Position numbers and translations under genes: made by a program
The notes under the pieces: model-generated
What the model was told of the DNA's origin: nothing
Database searches by the model: none
The model's input: the letters and a program-made list of their open reading frames with translations, nothing else
Source of the DNA: Oleiharenicola lentus
Lineage (GTDB): Bacteria > Verrucomicrobiota > Verrucomicrobiia > Opitutales > Opitutaceae
Reading direction: 5' to 3'
DNA: 64,000 nucleotides
Assembly (NCBI RefSeq): GCF_004118375.1
Contig: NZ_SDHX01000001.1
Coordinates: 2,669,693 to 2,733,692, forward strand
Part shown: positions 33,031-42,473 of the stretch, piece by piece
How positions within the stretch are numbered: the first letter of the stretch is position 1
How the letters are laid out: each line of letters begins with the position of its first letter

Positions 33031-35217
33031 ATGCCATTTGTTCGCATCCTGGTCTTCGCCCTCATCTCGCTAACCGTCAGCGCTGCGACCCTTCGTTTTG
33101 ACCCCAATCTGCCTCAGGCCGCCTTTGCGGCCGCCGAAATCCAGTCCGCGCTCGCCCGCGCCAACCAGCCCTCCCACCCCATTGTTCTCCAAATCGACGG
33201 ATCCCTCGACGCCCAGTCCTACGCCATCGAGCATACCGGCGAAACCCTGACCGTTCGCGGCGGCGATGCCCGCGGCTTGCTCTACGGCGGCCTCGAGCTC
33301 GCCGAACAACTTCGCCTCGCCTCCGGCGACGCCACCCGCGTGCAACCGGCCAACGGTCGACCCCATGTCGCCCGCCGCGGCCTGAAGTTCAACATCCCCC
33401 TGGATATCCGCAACCCGTCCTATCAGGACGCCGGTGACGCCGCCCAAGCCAACATCGCGGAGATGTGGAATTTCGAGTTCTGGCGCGAGTTCCTCGATAG
33501 CATGGCTCGCCACCGCTACAACACCCTCACGCTCTGGAACCCTCATCCGTTCCCCTCGATGGTGAAGCTCGCCGATTATCCCGACGCGGCTCTCCGAGAT
33601 GTTTGCGGCACCGCACTTCCCCTCGACACCGAACGGGCCGACGAACCTGTCGCGAAATTCATCGCCGGCTGCGGCATCTCCCAACCCGTGCTCGACCACC
33701 TGATCGTCCTCAAGCCGATGACGATTGATGAAAAAATAGATTTCTGGCGCCGCGTCATGCGCCACGCGAAGGACCGAGGTATCGACGTCTACTTCGTCAC
33801 CTGGAACATCTGGATGAACAGCCTCGCTCCTGCCGGCTGGTATCGCTCGCAGGAAAACCTCCAGGGCGACGCCGGCCTCTACGGCATCAATAACGACCAG
33901 ACCAACCCCCGGACGATCGCCTACCTTCGCGCATGCGTGCGTGAATTCATCCTTACCTACCCCGACCTCGCCGGGATCGGTTTCACCCCCGGTGAAAACA
34001 TGCAGGACCGCGATGATGAGTTCGACCGGGAGAAGTGGCTCTGGGCCACCTACGGCGAAGGCATCCTTGACGCGAAAAAGCTCCAGCCCGAACGCTCCGT
34101 CGAGGTCATCCACCGTGTATGGCAGGCCGGCATGCCGAAAATCATCAATGACTTCGTCCGCCGCTATCCCGGTCCCATCAACCTCAGCTACAAATACACC
34201 CGCGCCCGCATCCACTCCACCCCCGCCCCGCACTGGGCCGCACAGGAAATCATCCCCGACCTCAAAAAATACGGTGTGAAATCCTGGTGGAATCTCCGCA
34301 ACGACGACCTCTTCCACTTCCGCTGGGCCGACCCCGCCTACGTCTCCGCCTTCATGAAAGCCCTACCCGGCCCCGATCTCACCGCCGGTTATTACCTGGG
34401 TTCCGACAGCTACGTCTGGGGCCGTGAATTCATCAGCACCCGCCCCAACCACCCGCGCGACCTCGAGATCCGGAAACACTGGTTCAATTTCCTCCTCTGG
34501 GGCCGCCTCGGCTACGACCCCGACCTGCCGCCGGCCCGCCTCACGGCCATCCTCCAGCATCACTTCCCCGACGCCGACGCCCCGCGCCTGCTCGCCGCCT
34601 GGACCGCCGCCTCCCGCACCGTTGCACTCGTCAACCAATTCCACTGGCGTGACTGGGATTACATGTGGGCCGTCGAGGGCTGCCTCGACCTCCGCAAAGG
34701 CTTCCATACCGTCGACGATTTCATCGCCACCAAGACGATGCCCGGCTCCGGTCTGCTCACGATTCCGGAATATCTCGCGACACGCGTCGCTGATCCCCGA
34801 AAGGACAAGATCGCGCCGCCCGCCGTGGCGAACCAGTTAGAATCCGACGCCGCCTCCGGCCTCGACTATGTGCGTTCGGTGCGCGCCGCCCGTCGTCCGA
34901 TTGCCAAGGAACTCAGTGAACTTCTCTACGACATCGAGTCCTTCGCCCATCTCGCCAATTACTACGCCGCGAAAATCCGTGGCGCCACGCACCTGCATGC
35001 GTTTCGCACGACCGGGGTTCCGGGCGAACAAGCCGCTGCCGTCAACGCCCTCGAAAGCGCGCTCGCCCACTGGAAAGCCTACGCCGCCTCCGCCACCGCC
35101 AACTATCGCCCGCAGTTCCTCGCCAAAACCCGCACCATCGACTGGGTCCGACTCACCGACGACGCCCGCCGCGACGTCGACATCGCCCGCCAAAGCACCG
35201 CGGCCAAACCTCAGTGA
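33031..35217 (+). CDS. Exported GH67-like/unclassified glycosidase
   Basis: This 728-residue protein has a signal peptide (MPFVRILVFALISLTVSA) and an N-terminal alpha/beta domain (TLTVRGGDARGLLYGGLELA) like those of GH67, GH115 and GH20 enzymes. A TIM-barrel-like centre contains HVARRGLKFNIPLDIRNPSY, RYNTLTLWNPHPFPSM, VYFVTWNIWMNSL and IGFTPGENMQDRDDE; the Glu in GENM is a candidate catalytic acid. The last 200 residues are helical. It is most similar in layout to alpha-glucuronidase-like proteins, but I cannot place it in a characterised family. It lies 22 bases after the GH27 gene. Confidence 0.78.
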   Translation: MPFVRILVFALISLTVSAATLRFDPNLPQAAFAAAEIQSALARANQPSHPIVLQIDGSLDAQSYAIEHTGETLTVRGGDARGLLYGGLELAEQLRLASGDATRVQPANGRPHVARRGLKFNIPLDIRNPSYQDAGDAAQANIAEMWNFEFWREFLDSMARHRYNTLTLWNPHPFPSMVKLADYPDAALRDVCGTALPLDTERADEPVAKFIAGCGISQPVLDHLIVLKPMTIDEKIDFWRRVMRHAKDRGIDVYFVTWNIWMNSLAPAGWYRSQENLQGDAGLYGINNDQTNPRTIAYLRACVREFILTYPDLAGIGFTPGENMQDRDDEFDREKWLWATYGEGILDAKKLQPERSVEVIHRVWQAGMPKIINDFVRRYPGPINLSYKYTRARIHSTPAPHWAAQEIIPDLKKYGVKSWWNLRNDDLFHFRWADPAYVSAFMKALPGPDLTAGYYLGSDSYVWGREFISTRPNHPRDLEIRKHWFNFLLWGRLGYDPDLPPARLTAILQHHFPDADAPRLLAAWTAASRTVALVNQFHWRDWDYMWAVEGCLDLRKGFHTVDDFIATKTMPGSGLLTIPEYLATRVADPRKDKIAPPAVANQLESDAASGLDYVRSVRAARRPIAKELSELLYDIESFAHLANYYAAKIRGATHLHAFRTTGVPGEQAAAVNALESALAHWKAYAASATANYRPQFLAKTRTIDWVRLTDDARRDVDIARQSTAAKPQ

Positions 35218-35312
35218 TCACCTGCTTGGTCGTCCGAGATGCCGGACCGGCCATTACCCGCCTCACCGACGCCCCCACGTAATTTCCCGCCCAAATTATC
35301 CTCATCCTCTTC

Positions 35313-37208
35313 ATGAAACCCCTCCTGCTCCTGTTGTCCTCCTGCCTTTTGCTGGCGTCCGCCCCGACGGTCGCCACCGCCACCCCTGTGAGCGGGGAGC
35401 TAAAAACCTGGCACAAGGTCACCCTCGATTTTGCCGGACCTGAAACCAGCGAAACTGACGCCTACAACCCCTTCACACACTACCGCCTCAACGTCACGTT
35501 TACCCATGCCGCCAGCGGCCGCACCTTCCTGGTTCCCGGCTACTTCGCCGCCGATGGCAACGCGGGCGAGACTTCCGCCGTGAGTGGCTCCGTCTGGCGC
35601 GCCCACTTCGCCCCCGATGCCCCCGGCGAGTGGACTTGGTCTGCCCAGTTCCGCAAGGGTCGCTTCGTCGCCGCCAGCACCATGCTGCTCGCCGGCGAAC
35701 CCGCCGGTTTCATGGACGGCAAGTCCGGCACCTTCACCATCGCCCCGTCCAACAAGACCGGGCGCGACTTCCGCGCCCACGGACGTCTCCAGCACGACGG
35801 CGGCCATTATCTCCGCTTTGCCGGATCCGGCGTCTACTTCCTCAAGCAAGGCCCAGACGCCCCGGAGAATTTCCTCTCCTACGCCGACTTCGATGGCACC
35901 TTCCATCAGGACGGCAAGAAGGACAACCTCGTCAAAACCTGGGCGGCCCACCTGCGCGACTGGCAAAACGGCGACCCCATGTGGCAAGGCGGCAAGGGCA
36001 AAGCCATGATCGGCGCCCTCAACTACATCGCGAGCAAGGGTCTCAACTCCGTCTCGATGCTCACCATGAACATCGAGGGCGACGACCAGAACGTCTTCCC
36101 CTTCACCGACTATCACACCCACGACCGCTACGATGTTTCCAAACTCGACCAGTGGGAGATCGTGTTCACCCACGCCCAACGCCTCGGCCTTTTCCTCCAT
36201 TTCAAACTCACCGAGATGGAAAGCCAGGGACTCCTCGACCACGGTTCCGTCGGCCTGAAGACCATGGTCTACTACCGCGAAATGCTCGCCCGTTTCGGCC
36301 ACCACCTCGCTCTCAACTGGAACCTCGGCGAAGAAAACGGCGAATGGGTCACCAACCATCCCACCACCCCCATGAACCCCGACCAACGCCGCGCCATGGT
36401 CTCCTGGTTCCGCCGCAACGACCCCTACCAACACCCCATCGTCATCCACAACGGCCTCCCCTTTACCGATCTGCTCGGCCCAGACGTCGGCCTCACCGGC
36501 CTTTCCATCCAGATCGACTCCCACTCCTGCAACGAGGTGGTTCAACACTGGCGCCGCCTCTCCGTCGCCGCCGGCCGCCCCTGGATCATCGCCAACGACG
36601 AACAAGGCCCGGCCAACTTCGCGCTGCCGCCCGACGACATTGATCCCGCCCACGACCTCTCCCGCCAAGGCTCCCTCTGGGGCGCCCTCCTCGCCGGAGC
36701 TTGGGGCAACGAATGGTATTTCGGATACAAAAATCCGCACTCCGACCTCACCTGTCAGGACTGGCGCACCCGCGACAAATTCTGGGACCAGGCCCGGCAC
36801 GCCTTGGACTTCTTCGGGAAGAACAAAATTCCCTTCTGGCGCATGAACCCTGCCAACGAGCTAATCTCTCATCGCAACGGCTACTGCCTCGCACTCCCCG
36901 GCGACACCTACGTCATCTTCCTCAAATCCGGCGGCACCAAAACCATCCTAAACCTCGGCAGCGCCGGCGGCCTCTACACCGGGCTCGGCAAAGAGCGCTT
37001 CCTCGGCACCTACGAGATCCGCTGGTTCGACCCCCGCAACGGCGGCGATCCCCGCTCCGGCTCGATCACCACCATCACCAACACCGGCAATACCGGCGAA
37101 GATGGCGACGGCGACAACAACGCCCGCCAATTCCTTGGCCAGCCGCCCTCCGACCCGGACCGCGACTGGGTCATCCTCGTGCGCAAACAACACCAAGCCC
37201 CCCAGTGA
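35313..37208 (+). CDS. Exported DUF5060 glycosidase-like protein
   Basis: This 631-residue protein has a signal peptide ending VATATP, an N-terminal DUF5060 Ig-like domain (about residues 30-125, WHKVTLDFAGPETSETDAYN), a TIM barrel and a C-terminal beta domain like the putative collagen-binding domain of collagenase-like proteins (from about YCLALPGDTYVIFLKSGGT). HLALNWNLGEENGEW and RPWIIANDEQG place two carboxylates at strand ends in the manner of retaining glycosidases. The combination is common in Verrucomicrobiota and Planctomycetota; substrate is unknown. Its stop overlaps the next start (GTGA). Confidence 0.85.
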   Translation: MKPLLLLLSSCLLLASAPTVATATPVSGELKTWHKVTLDFAGPETSETDAYNPFTHYRLNVTFTHAASGRTFLVPGYFAADGNAGETSAVSGSVWRAHFAPDAPGEWTWSAQFRKGRFVAASTMLLAGEPAGFMDGKSGTFTIAPSNKTGRDFRAHGRLQHDGGHYLRFAGSGVYFLKQGPDAPENFLSYADFDGTFHQDGKKDNLVKTWAAHLRDWQNGDPMWQGGKGKAMIGALNYIASKGLNSVSMLTMNIEGDDQNVFPFTDYHTHDRYDVSKLDQWEIVFTHAQRLGLFLHFKLTEMESQGLLDHGSVGLKTMVYYREMLARFGHHLALNWNLGEENGEWVTNHPTTPMNPDQRRAMVSWFRRNDPYQHPIVIHNGLPFTDLLGPDVGLTGLSIQIDSHSCNEVVQHWRRLSVAAGRPWIIANDEQGPANFALPPDDIDPAHDLSRQGSLWGALLAGAWGNEWYFGYKNPHSDLTCQDWRTRDKFWDQARHALDFFGKNKIPFWRMNPANELISHRNGYCLALPGDTYVIFLKSGGTKTILNLGSAGGLYTGLGKERFLGTYEIRWFDPRNGGDPRSGSITTITNTGNTGEDGDGDNNARQFLGQPPSDPDRDWVILVRKQHQAPQ

Positions 37209-39745
37209 AAGCCGGCAGCGGGTATCCTTCGTCTTCCCGCGTCCGTCTGCGGCCGTCGCATGTTTTCGCTGCGCTCGCGGCGACGCTCGTCGCCGGGGGG
37301 GAGGCCAGTGCCACGGACCGTGATCCGGATTTCAGCCGCGAAATCCTCCCGATTCTTTCCGACAATTGCTTTCACTGCCACGGCCCCGACGCCAGCCATC
37401 GCAAGGCCAAATTGCGGTTGGACGAGGAGCCGGACGCGAAGGCCCCGCGCCAAGGATACTTCATCATCAAGCCCGGTGACAGCGCCGAGAGCGAGCTCAT
37501 CAACCGCATCAACTCGTCGTTCGACGACGAGTTGATGCCGCCGGCTGATTCGAACAAGCGCCTCTCCCCCCACCAAAAGGACCTGCTGACACGCTGGGTC
37601 GCGAGCGGCGCCCGATGGGGTCGCCATTGGTCATTCACCCCCCTCACTCGTCCGGAAGTGTCCTCGGACGGCCGGTCATCGACCGCGGGGCATCCCGTTG
37701 ATGCATTCGTGCGCCAGCACCTCGCGGCTGTCCGGCTTGCTCCGGCGGCGGAGGCAAGCCGCTCGGCCCTCATCCGTCGGGTTACCTTGGATCTCACCGG
37801 CCTGCCACCCACTCCGGCCGAGGTGGCGGAGTTCCTCGCTGATCGCGAGGCCGGCGCCTTTGAGCGCGTCGTCGACCGACTGCTCGCCTCGCCGGCTTAC
37901 GGCGAACGCATGGCCTGGGACTGGCTCGAACTCGCCCGCTACGCAGACACCAATGGCTACCGCGGCGATCTGACGCGCACCATGTGGCCCTGGCGGGATT
38001 GGGTCGTCAAAGCGTTCAACGAAAACCTCGCCTACGACCGGTTTACCCTCTGGCAGCTCGCGGGGGATCTGCTTCCGCATGCCACCACCGAGCAGATCTT
38101 GGCCACCGCATTCCTGCGCAACCATGCCATCAATGGCGAAGCCGGCCGCATCGCGGAGGAAAACCGCATCGACTACGTTCTCGACATGACTGAGACGACG
38201 AGCACGGCCTGGCTCGGGCTGACCCTTGGTTGCGCCCGCTGTCACGACCACAAGTTCGATCCCGTCACCCAACGCGACTACTATGCGTTCTCCGCGTTCT
38301 TCAACCGCACACCGGTCGACGGCTCCGGAGGCGACCCGCAAACCAAGCCGGTCCTCGATCTCTCAACGACCGCGCAGCGCGCCGAGCTGGCCGCCTGCGA
38401 AGACCGGCTCGCACCGCTGCAAGCGGCGGTGGACGAGTTGGAGCTGGCCGTATTTCCTCGTCCGCCCGGCGAGCCTGCCTCCAAATCCCCCGCCGCCCTC
38501 GGCTTCAACGGAGAGATCCTGGGCGCGCTCGACAAGGCCGCCCACACCCGCTCCGCCGAGAAGCTCCTCGCCCTCGCCGAGGCCATCGAAGGCGCCCAGC
38601 CCGCCTACGCCGCCGCAGTGAGACGGCTGCACGCCGCCGTCGCCGCCCGGGATAAGCTCCTGGGTGCCATGGTCCGGGTGATGATCATGGCCGATGCCCC
38701 CAAGCCGCGCCCCGCCCACGTGCTCGATCGCGGCCTTTACAACCGTCCCCTCGCCGAGGTGGCGCCCGGCGTGCCTGTTTTTTTGCCCGGACTTTCGTCC
38801 GGGGCACCCGCCAACCGGCTCGACCTGGCCCGCTGGCTGTTCTCCGCGGAGAACCCACTGACGGCCCGGGTCACCGTGAATCGCATCTGGCAGATGTTCT
38901 TCGGCGTCGGGCTCGTGAAGACAGTCGAGGATTTCGGGGTTCAGAGCGAAGTCCCGTTGCATGCCGATCTGCTGGACTGGCTCGCCGCCGACTTCCGCGA
39001 CTCCGGCTGGGACATGAAACACCTCGTGCGCACCATCGTCACCAGCGCGACCTACCGGCAGGATAACCGGCTCACGCCGGAGCTGTTGGATCGGGACCCG
39101 GAAAACCGTCATCTCGCCCGCGGCCCCCGGTTTCGCCTGCCTTCATGGATGATCCGCGACCAGGCGCTGGCTGCAAGCGGCTTGCTGGTGCGCACGATGG
39201 GGGGTCCCGGCGTTTTCCCTTACCAGCCACCCGGCATCTGGGAGGAATCATCCTTCGGAAAACTACACTATCAGGCCGACACGGGGGAATCCCTCTACCG
39301 TCGCAGTCTCTACACCTTTTGGCGGCGGAGCGTCGGGCCCACCGTGTTTTTCGACACCCCCGCGCGCTTCGTCTGCTCTGTGAAGCCCACGCGCACCAAC
39401 ATTCCTCTGCACGCCCTCGCCACGCTGAACGATCCGACCTATGTCGAGGCGGCCCGTGTCCTAGCCGGGCACGCGCTGGCCGCCGGGACTTTGCCGGGAG
39501 ACCGCCTGCACTTTGTCTTCCAACGACTGCTGTCTCGTTCACCGAGCGCCGCCGAGGCCAGCATTCTGCTCGCCGGACTGGCCCGCCACGAGGCCGCCTT
39601 CGCCGCCAGTCCGGAAGATGCGCGGGCGCTCCTCAACGTCGGCGACTGGCGTGCGGCTCTTTCAACCGACCCCGCCGAGCACGCCGCCTGGGCCATGCTC
39701 TGCCTGGCTGTGCTCAATCTGGATGAAACCCTCACAAAGAGCTGA
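37205..39745 (+). CDS. DUF1549/DUF1553 cytochrome (PSD1-type) exported protein
   Basis: A GTG start at 37205, overlapping the previous stop by four bases, gives 846 residues with a basic leader and hydrophobic segment (VFAALAATLVAGGEASA). A planctomycete cytochrome C domain carries CFHCH (C55-H59). DUF1549 follows (LIRRVTLDLTGLPPTPAEVA) with a second motif CARCH (C343-H347) in LGCARCHDHKFDP, then DUF1553 (LFSAENPLTARVTVNRIWQM). These proteins nearly always precede DUF1501 genes, as here. Function is unknown; haem binding and export suggest redox or structural work at the cell surface. An apparent extension to 36701 lies inside the upstream gene and is rejected. Confidence 0.9.
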   Translation: MKAGSGYPSSSRVRLRPSHVFAALAATLVAGGEASATDRDPDFSREILPILSDNCFHCHGPDASHRKAKLRLDEEPDAKAPRQGYFIIKPGDSAESELINRINSSFDDELMPPADSNKRLSPHQKDLLTRWVASGARWGRHWSFTPLTRPEVSSDGRSSTAGHPVDAFVRQHLAAVRLAPAAEASRSALIRRVTLDLTGLPPTPAEVAEFLADREAGAFERVVDRLLASPAYGERMAWDWLELARYADTNGYRGDLTRTMWPWRDWVVKAFNENLAYDRFTLWQLAGDLLPHATTEQILATAFLRNHAINGEAGRIAEENRIDYVLDMTETTSTAWLGLTLGCARCHDHKFDPVTQRDYYAFSAFFNRTPVDGSGGDPQTKPVLDLSTTAQRAELAACEDRLAPLQAAVDELELAVFPRPPGEPASKSPAALGFNGEILGALDKAAHTRSAEKLLALAEAIEGAQPAYAAAVRRLHAAVAARDKLLGAMVRVMIMADAPKPRPAHVLDRGLYNRPLAEVAPGVPVFLPGLSSGAPANRLDLARWLFSAENPLTARVTVNRIWQMFFGVGLVKTVEDFGVQSEVPLHADLLDWLAADFRDSGWDMKHLVRTIVTSATYRQDNRLTPELLDRDPENRHLARGPRFRLPSWMIRDQALAASGLLVRTMGGPGVFPYQPPGIWEESSFGKLHYQADTGESLYRRSLYTFWRRSVGPTVFFDTPARFVCSVKPTRTNIPLHALATLNDPTYVEAARVLAGHALAAGTLPGDRLHFVFQRLLSRSPSAAEASILLAGLARHEAAFAASPEDARALLNVGDWRAALSTDPAEHAAWAMLCLAVLNLDETLTKS

Positions 39746-39748
39746 TCT

Positions 39749-41218
39749 ATGAACCCGATCCACGCCCGCCAGCAGCACCTCTCCCGGCGCCAGTTTATCA
39801 GCCACAGCGCCGCCGGGCTCGGCACTGCCGCGCTCGCTTACCTTCTGGCGCGCAACGGGCTCTCCGCTGCTACGGCCGCCCCATCCCAACGCTTCGGAGG
39901 ACTTCCCGGACTGCCCAACTTCGCCCCGAAGGCCAAGCGCGTGATCCACCTGTTCATGAGCGGCGGCCCCACCCACGTCGATCTATTCGACTGGAAACCG
40001 CGTTTGCAGCAGATGCACGGCGAGGTTGTCCCGCCGTCTTACGTCGGGGACAAGATCTTCAGTACCATGACAGGCGAAGCGAACGGCAAGGTGATGCTGG
40101 CCCCCATCGAACCTTTCCGTCAGCACGGCCAAAGCGGAGCCTGGGTCAGCAACTTTCTCCCCCACACGGCAAAGATCGTCGACGAGCTGTGTTTCATCAA
40201 GTCGCTCCGCACGGATTCGGTAAACCACGCCCCCGCCGTCACGTTCATGCTGACCGGCGCCCAGTTGCCCGGCCGGCCCACCTTGGGCGCCTGGCTGAGC
40301 TACGGCCTGGGTTCCGAAACCGAGGAACTGCCGGCCTTCGTCGTGCTGACTTCGGTAAACCATGCCACCACCTGCGGTCAGACCTTCAACGAATTTTATT
40401 GGGGCAACGGGTTTCTTCCCTCCCGTTTCCAAGGGGTGAAATTCCGCGGCGGCCGGGAGCCGGTGCTCTACCTGGAGAACGCCCCCGGCATCAGCCCGCG
40501 GATGAAGCGCGAGGTCCTGAATGCGATCGCCCAGATCAATTCGCAACAGCACCACCTGCTCGGCGACCCGGAAATCACGACCAGGATCGCCCAATACGAG
40601 ATGGCGGCACGCATGCAGATGAGCGTGCCGGAGCTGGCTGATTTTTCGGCGGAACCGCCGGAGGTGCTGGCCAGCTACGGCCCCGAGGTTAACCGGCCCG
40701 GAAGCTTTGCCCACAACTGCGTGATGGCGCGCCGCCTCATCGAGCGTGGCTCACGCTACATCCAGCTGATGCACGCGGGCTGGGACCAGCACAATTCGGT
40801 AACGACCGAACTCTATGACCAGTGTCGCGACACGGACCAACCTTCCGCCGCCCTCGTCAGCGACCTCAAGCGCCTGGGACTACTGGACGACACCCTGGTC
40901 ATCTGGGGCGGCGAGTTTGGTCGCACGCCTTTCATCCAGGGCAATCTCGGTGAACGCCACCGCTGGGGGCGCGACCACCACCCCTACGCCTTCACCAGCT
41001 GGCTCGCCGGCGGAGGAGTTAAGCCGGGCTTTTGCTACGGCGAGACCGACGATCTGGGCTTCAATGTCATCAAGGACCCCGTTCACGTCCACGATTTCCA
41101 AGCCACCATCCTGCATCTGCTGGGGCTCGACCACACCCGGCTCACGTTCCGGTTCCAAGGGCGGGATTTCCGTCTCACCGATGTCCACGGCAATGTGGTC
41201 CATGACATTATCGCCTGA
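39749..41218 (+). CDS. DUF1501 protein with twin-arginine signal
   Basis: This 489-residue protein begins with SRRQFISHSAAGLGTAALAY, a twin-arginine-type signal. The body matches the DUF1501 fold, which belongs to the alkaline-phosphatase/sulfatase superfamily: KRVIHLFMSGGPTHVDLFD, HGQSGAWVSNFLPHTA, LIERGSRYIQLMHAGWDQHN and VIWGGEFGRTPF are diagnostic. It lacks the CxPSR signature of true sulfatases. It starts three bases after the PSD1-type cytochrome stop; the pair is a standard unit in Planctomycetota and Verrucomicrobiota. Tat export implies a folded, probably metal-bound protein. Confidence 0.92.
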   Translation: MNPIHARQQHLSRRQFISHSAAGLGTAALAYLLARNGLSAATAAPSQRFGGLPGLPNFAPKAKRVIHLFMSGGPTHVDLFDWKPRLQQMHGEVVPPSYVGDKIFSTMTGEANGKVMLAPIEPFRQHGQSGAWVSNFLPHTAKIVDELCFIKSLRTDSVNHAPAVTFMLTGAQLPGRPTLGAWLSYGLGSETEELPAFVVLTSVNHATTCGQTFNEFYWGNGFLPSRFQGVKFRGGREPVLYLENAPGISPRMKREVLNAIAQINSQQHHLLGDPEITTRIAQYEMAARMQMSVPELADFSAEPPEVLASYGPEVNRPGSFAHNCVMARRLIERGSRYIQLMHAGWDQHNSVTTELYDQCRDTDQPSAALVSDLKRLGLLDDTLVIWGGEFGRTPFIQGNLGERHRWGRDHHPYAFTSWLAGGGVKPGFCYGETDDLGFNVIKDPVHVHDFQATILHLLGLDHTRLTFRFQGRDFRLTDVHGNVVHDIIA

Positions 41219-41230
41219 TCCATCACCTTC

Positions 41231-42421
41231 ATGAAGCCACCCCGTCTACCCCTCCTCCGCCTCGCCGCCCTGGCCTGTGCCCTCTTCGGCGACAACGCCC
41301 ACGCCGCCCAAGGAACGCCCGCCACCGTCGCCTTCACGGTAGCCGCACCGGAGACGGTGATGTCTTCCGCCCGTATGAAGGATCTCGGTATCCGTGAATT
41401 CGACACCGGCATCTACCGGATCGCCGAACGCGAGCAGAGCAAGTGGTTCAGCACCTGTTCCAAGGTACCCGAGGGGCAGACACTAGCCGTTGGCACGCTA
41501 GACGAACCCTTCGCGCTCGTCGCCGAACGCGGCGTGGAGTTTGTCGGTTTGCCCAACCGCCGCCTCGACCGCGACCAGCCGGGCAACTTCGGCTGGTTCG
41601 CTGGCATTCATGATCTCGGCAACGGGCAGGTGCTGGCTTTCATCCACACCGAGGAAAGTGTCGTCGCCCGCGGCGACCAAGGACGGCGCGGCGTCTATTT
41701 CCGCTTCGGCCTCGCCTTGTCAGGCGACGGCGGCCGCCACTGGAAGTGGCTCGGCTACATTATGGAACCCAACGCCTCGTTCCGCGACTGGTACACCGGC
41801 GCCAAAGGCAATCTCAACGTTGGCTATGCCAACGTGATAGTCCACGACGGCTGGTTCCGCCTCTACTACCGCGACAACCGCGTGGTCGGCGACCGCCTCG
41901 AAGACGGCGTGGCCGTCATGCGCGCCCGGGTGGACGACGTTGTCCGCAGCGCGCAGGCAGGACGCGTCGGCGTCTGGCACAAGTACCACGAGGGCGATTG
42001 GCGCGAGCCCGGTCTCGGCGGACGCTTCACCCCGCTCAATATCCCCACGCGCGGCTTGATGCACGGCGACGCCGCCTACAACACCTTCCTGGGCCGCTTC
42101 ATCATCGTCACCCGCGGAAGCAAATGGGAGGACGTGCGCCAGAGCGAACTCCAACTGACCACTTCCGTCGACGGTCTCGTGTGGAGCGACTGGCAGATCC
42201 TGTTCCAGGATCCGCATCTCAACGACTATCCCACGATCGTCTCCACGGGCGACGACAACGAGATCACCGGACAGGAATTCTACGTCTATTTTCTCAAGCA
42301 CCACGACCGCGTGATGCCCGGGAAATTCGGCGAAGTGCGCTTCGACCGTATCAAGGTCCGTCTTGACGACCGCGAACGCTCCGCCGCGGGCACCGCTGTC
42401 CCGACGCCAGCCACCCCATGA
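41231..42421 (+). CDS. Exported beta-propeller protein of unknown function
   Basis: This 396-residue protein has a signal peptide ending DNAHA. The mature part has propeller-like repeats with FGWFAGIHDLGNGQVLAFIH and LALSGDGGRHWKWLG, the latter resembling a sialidase Asp-box. DGWFRLYYRDNR and GEVRFDRIKVRLDD complete the pattern of GH43/GH117/sialidase-type folds. No full catalytic triad can be assigned, so it could be a glycosidase or a binding protein. It begins 12 bases after the DUF1501 gene. Confidence 0.75.
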   Translation: MKPPRLPLLRLAALACALFGDNAHAAQGTPATVAFTVAAPETVMSSARMKDLGIREFDTGIYRIAEREQSKWFSTCSKVPEGQTLAVGTLDEPFALVAERGVEFVGLPNRRLDRDQPGNFGWFAGIHDLGNGQVLAFIHTEESVVARGDQGRRGVYFRFGLALSGDGGRHWKWLGYIMEPNASFRDWYTGAKGNLNVGYANVIVHDGWFRLYYRDNRVVGDRLEDGVAVMRARVDDVVRSAQAGRVGVWHKYHEGDWREPGLGGRFTPLNIPTRGLMHGDAAYNTFLGRFIIVTRGSKWEDVRQSELQLTTSVDGLVWSDWQILFQDPHLNDYPTIVSTGDDNEITGQEFYVYFLKHHDRVMPGKFGEVRFDRIKVRLDDRERSAAGTAVPTPATP

Positions 42422-42473
42422 AACGCGTCCCTCCGCCCCGCATCTTCACGCAAACTCCTATTATTCCCCGTCC

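Noticed and set aside
35400-36800. Long antisense open frame (466 codons) opposite the DUF5060 gene
   Set aside because: Low-complexity Val/Gly/Glu composition, no domain, and the plus strand encodes a clear DUF5060 protein. Similar long antisense frames elsewhere are by-products of high GC.
36701-37204. N-terminal extension of the PSD1-type cytochrome gene
   Set aside because: Arg/Pro/His-rich out-of-frame reading of the DUF5060 gene; the signal peptide and cytochrome domain begin after the GTG at 37205.
39749-41218. DUF1501 protein as a sixth active sulfatase
   Set aside because: It shares the superfamily fold but lacks the C/S-x-P/A-x-R site, so it is not counted as a sulfatase.
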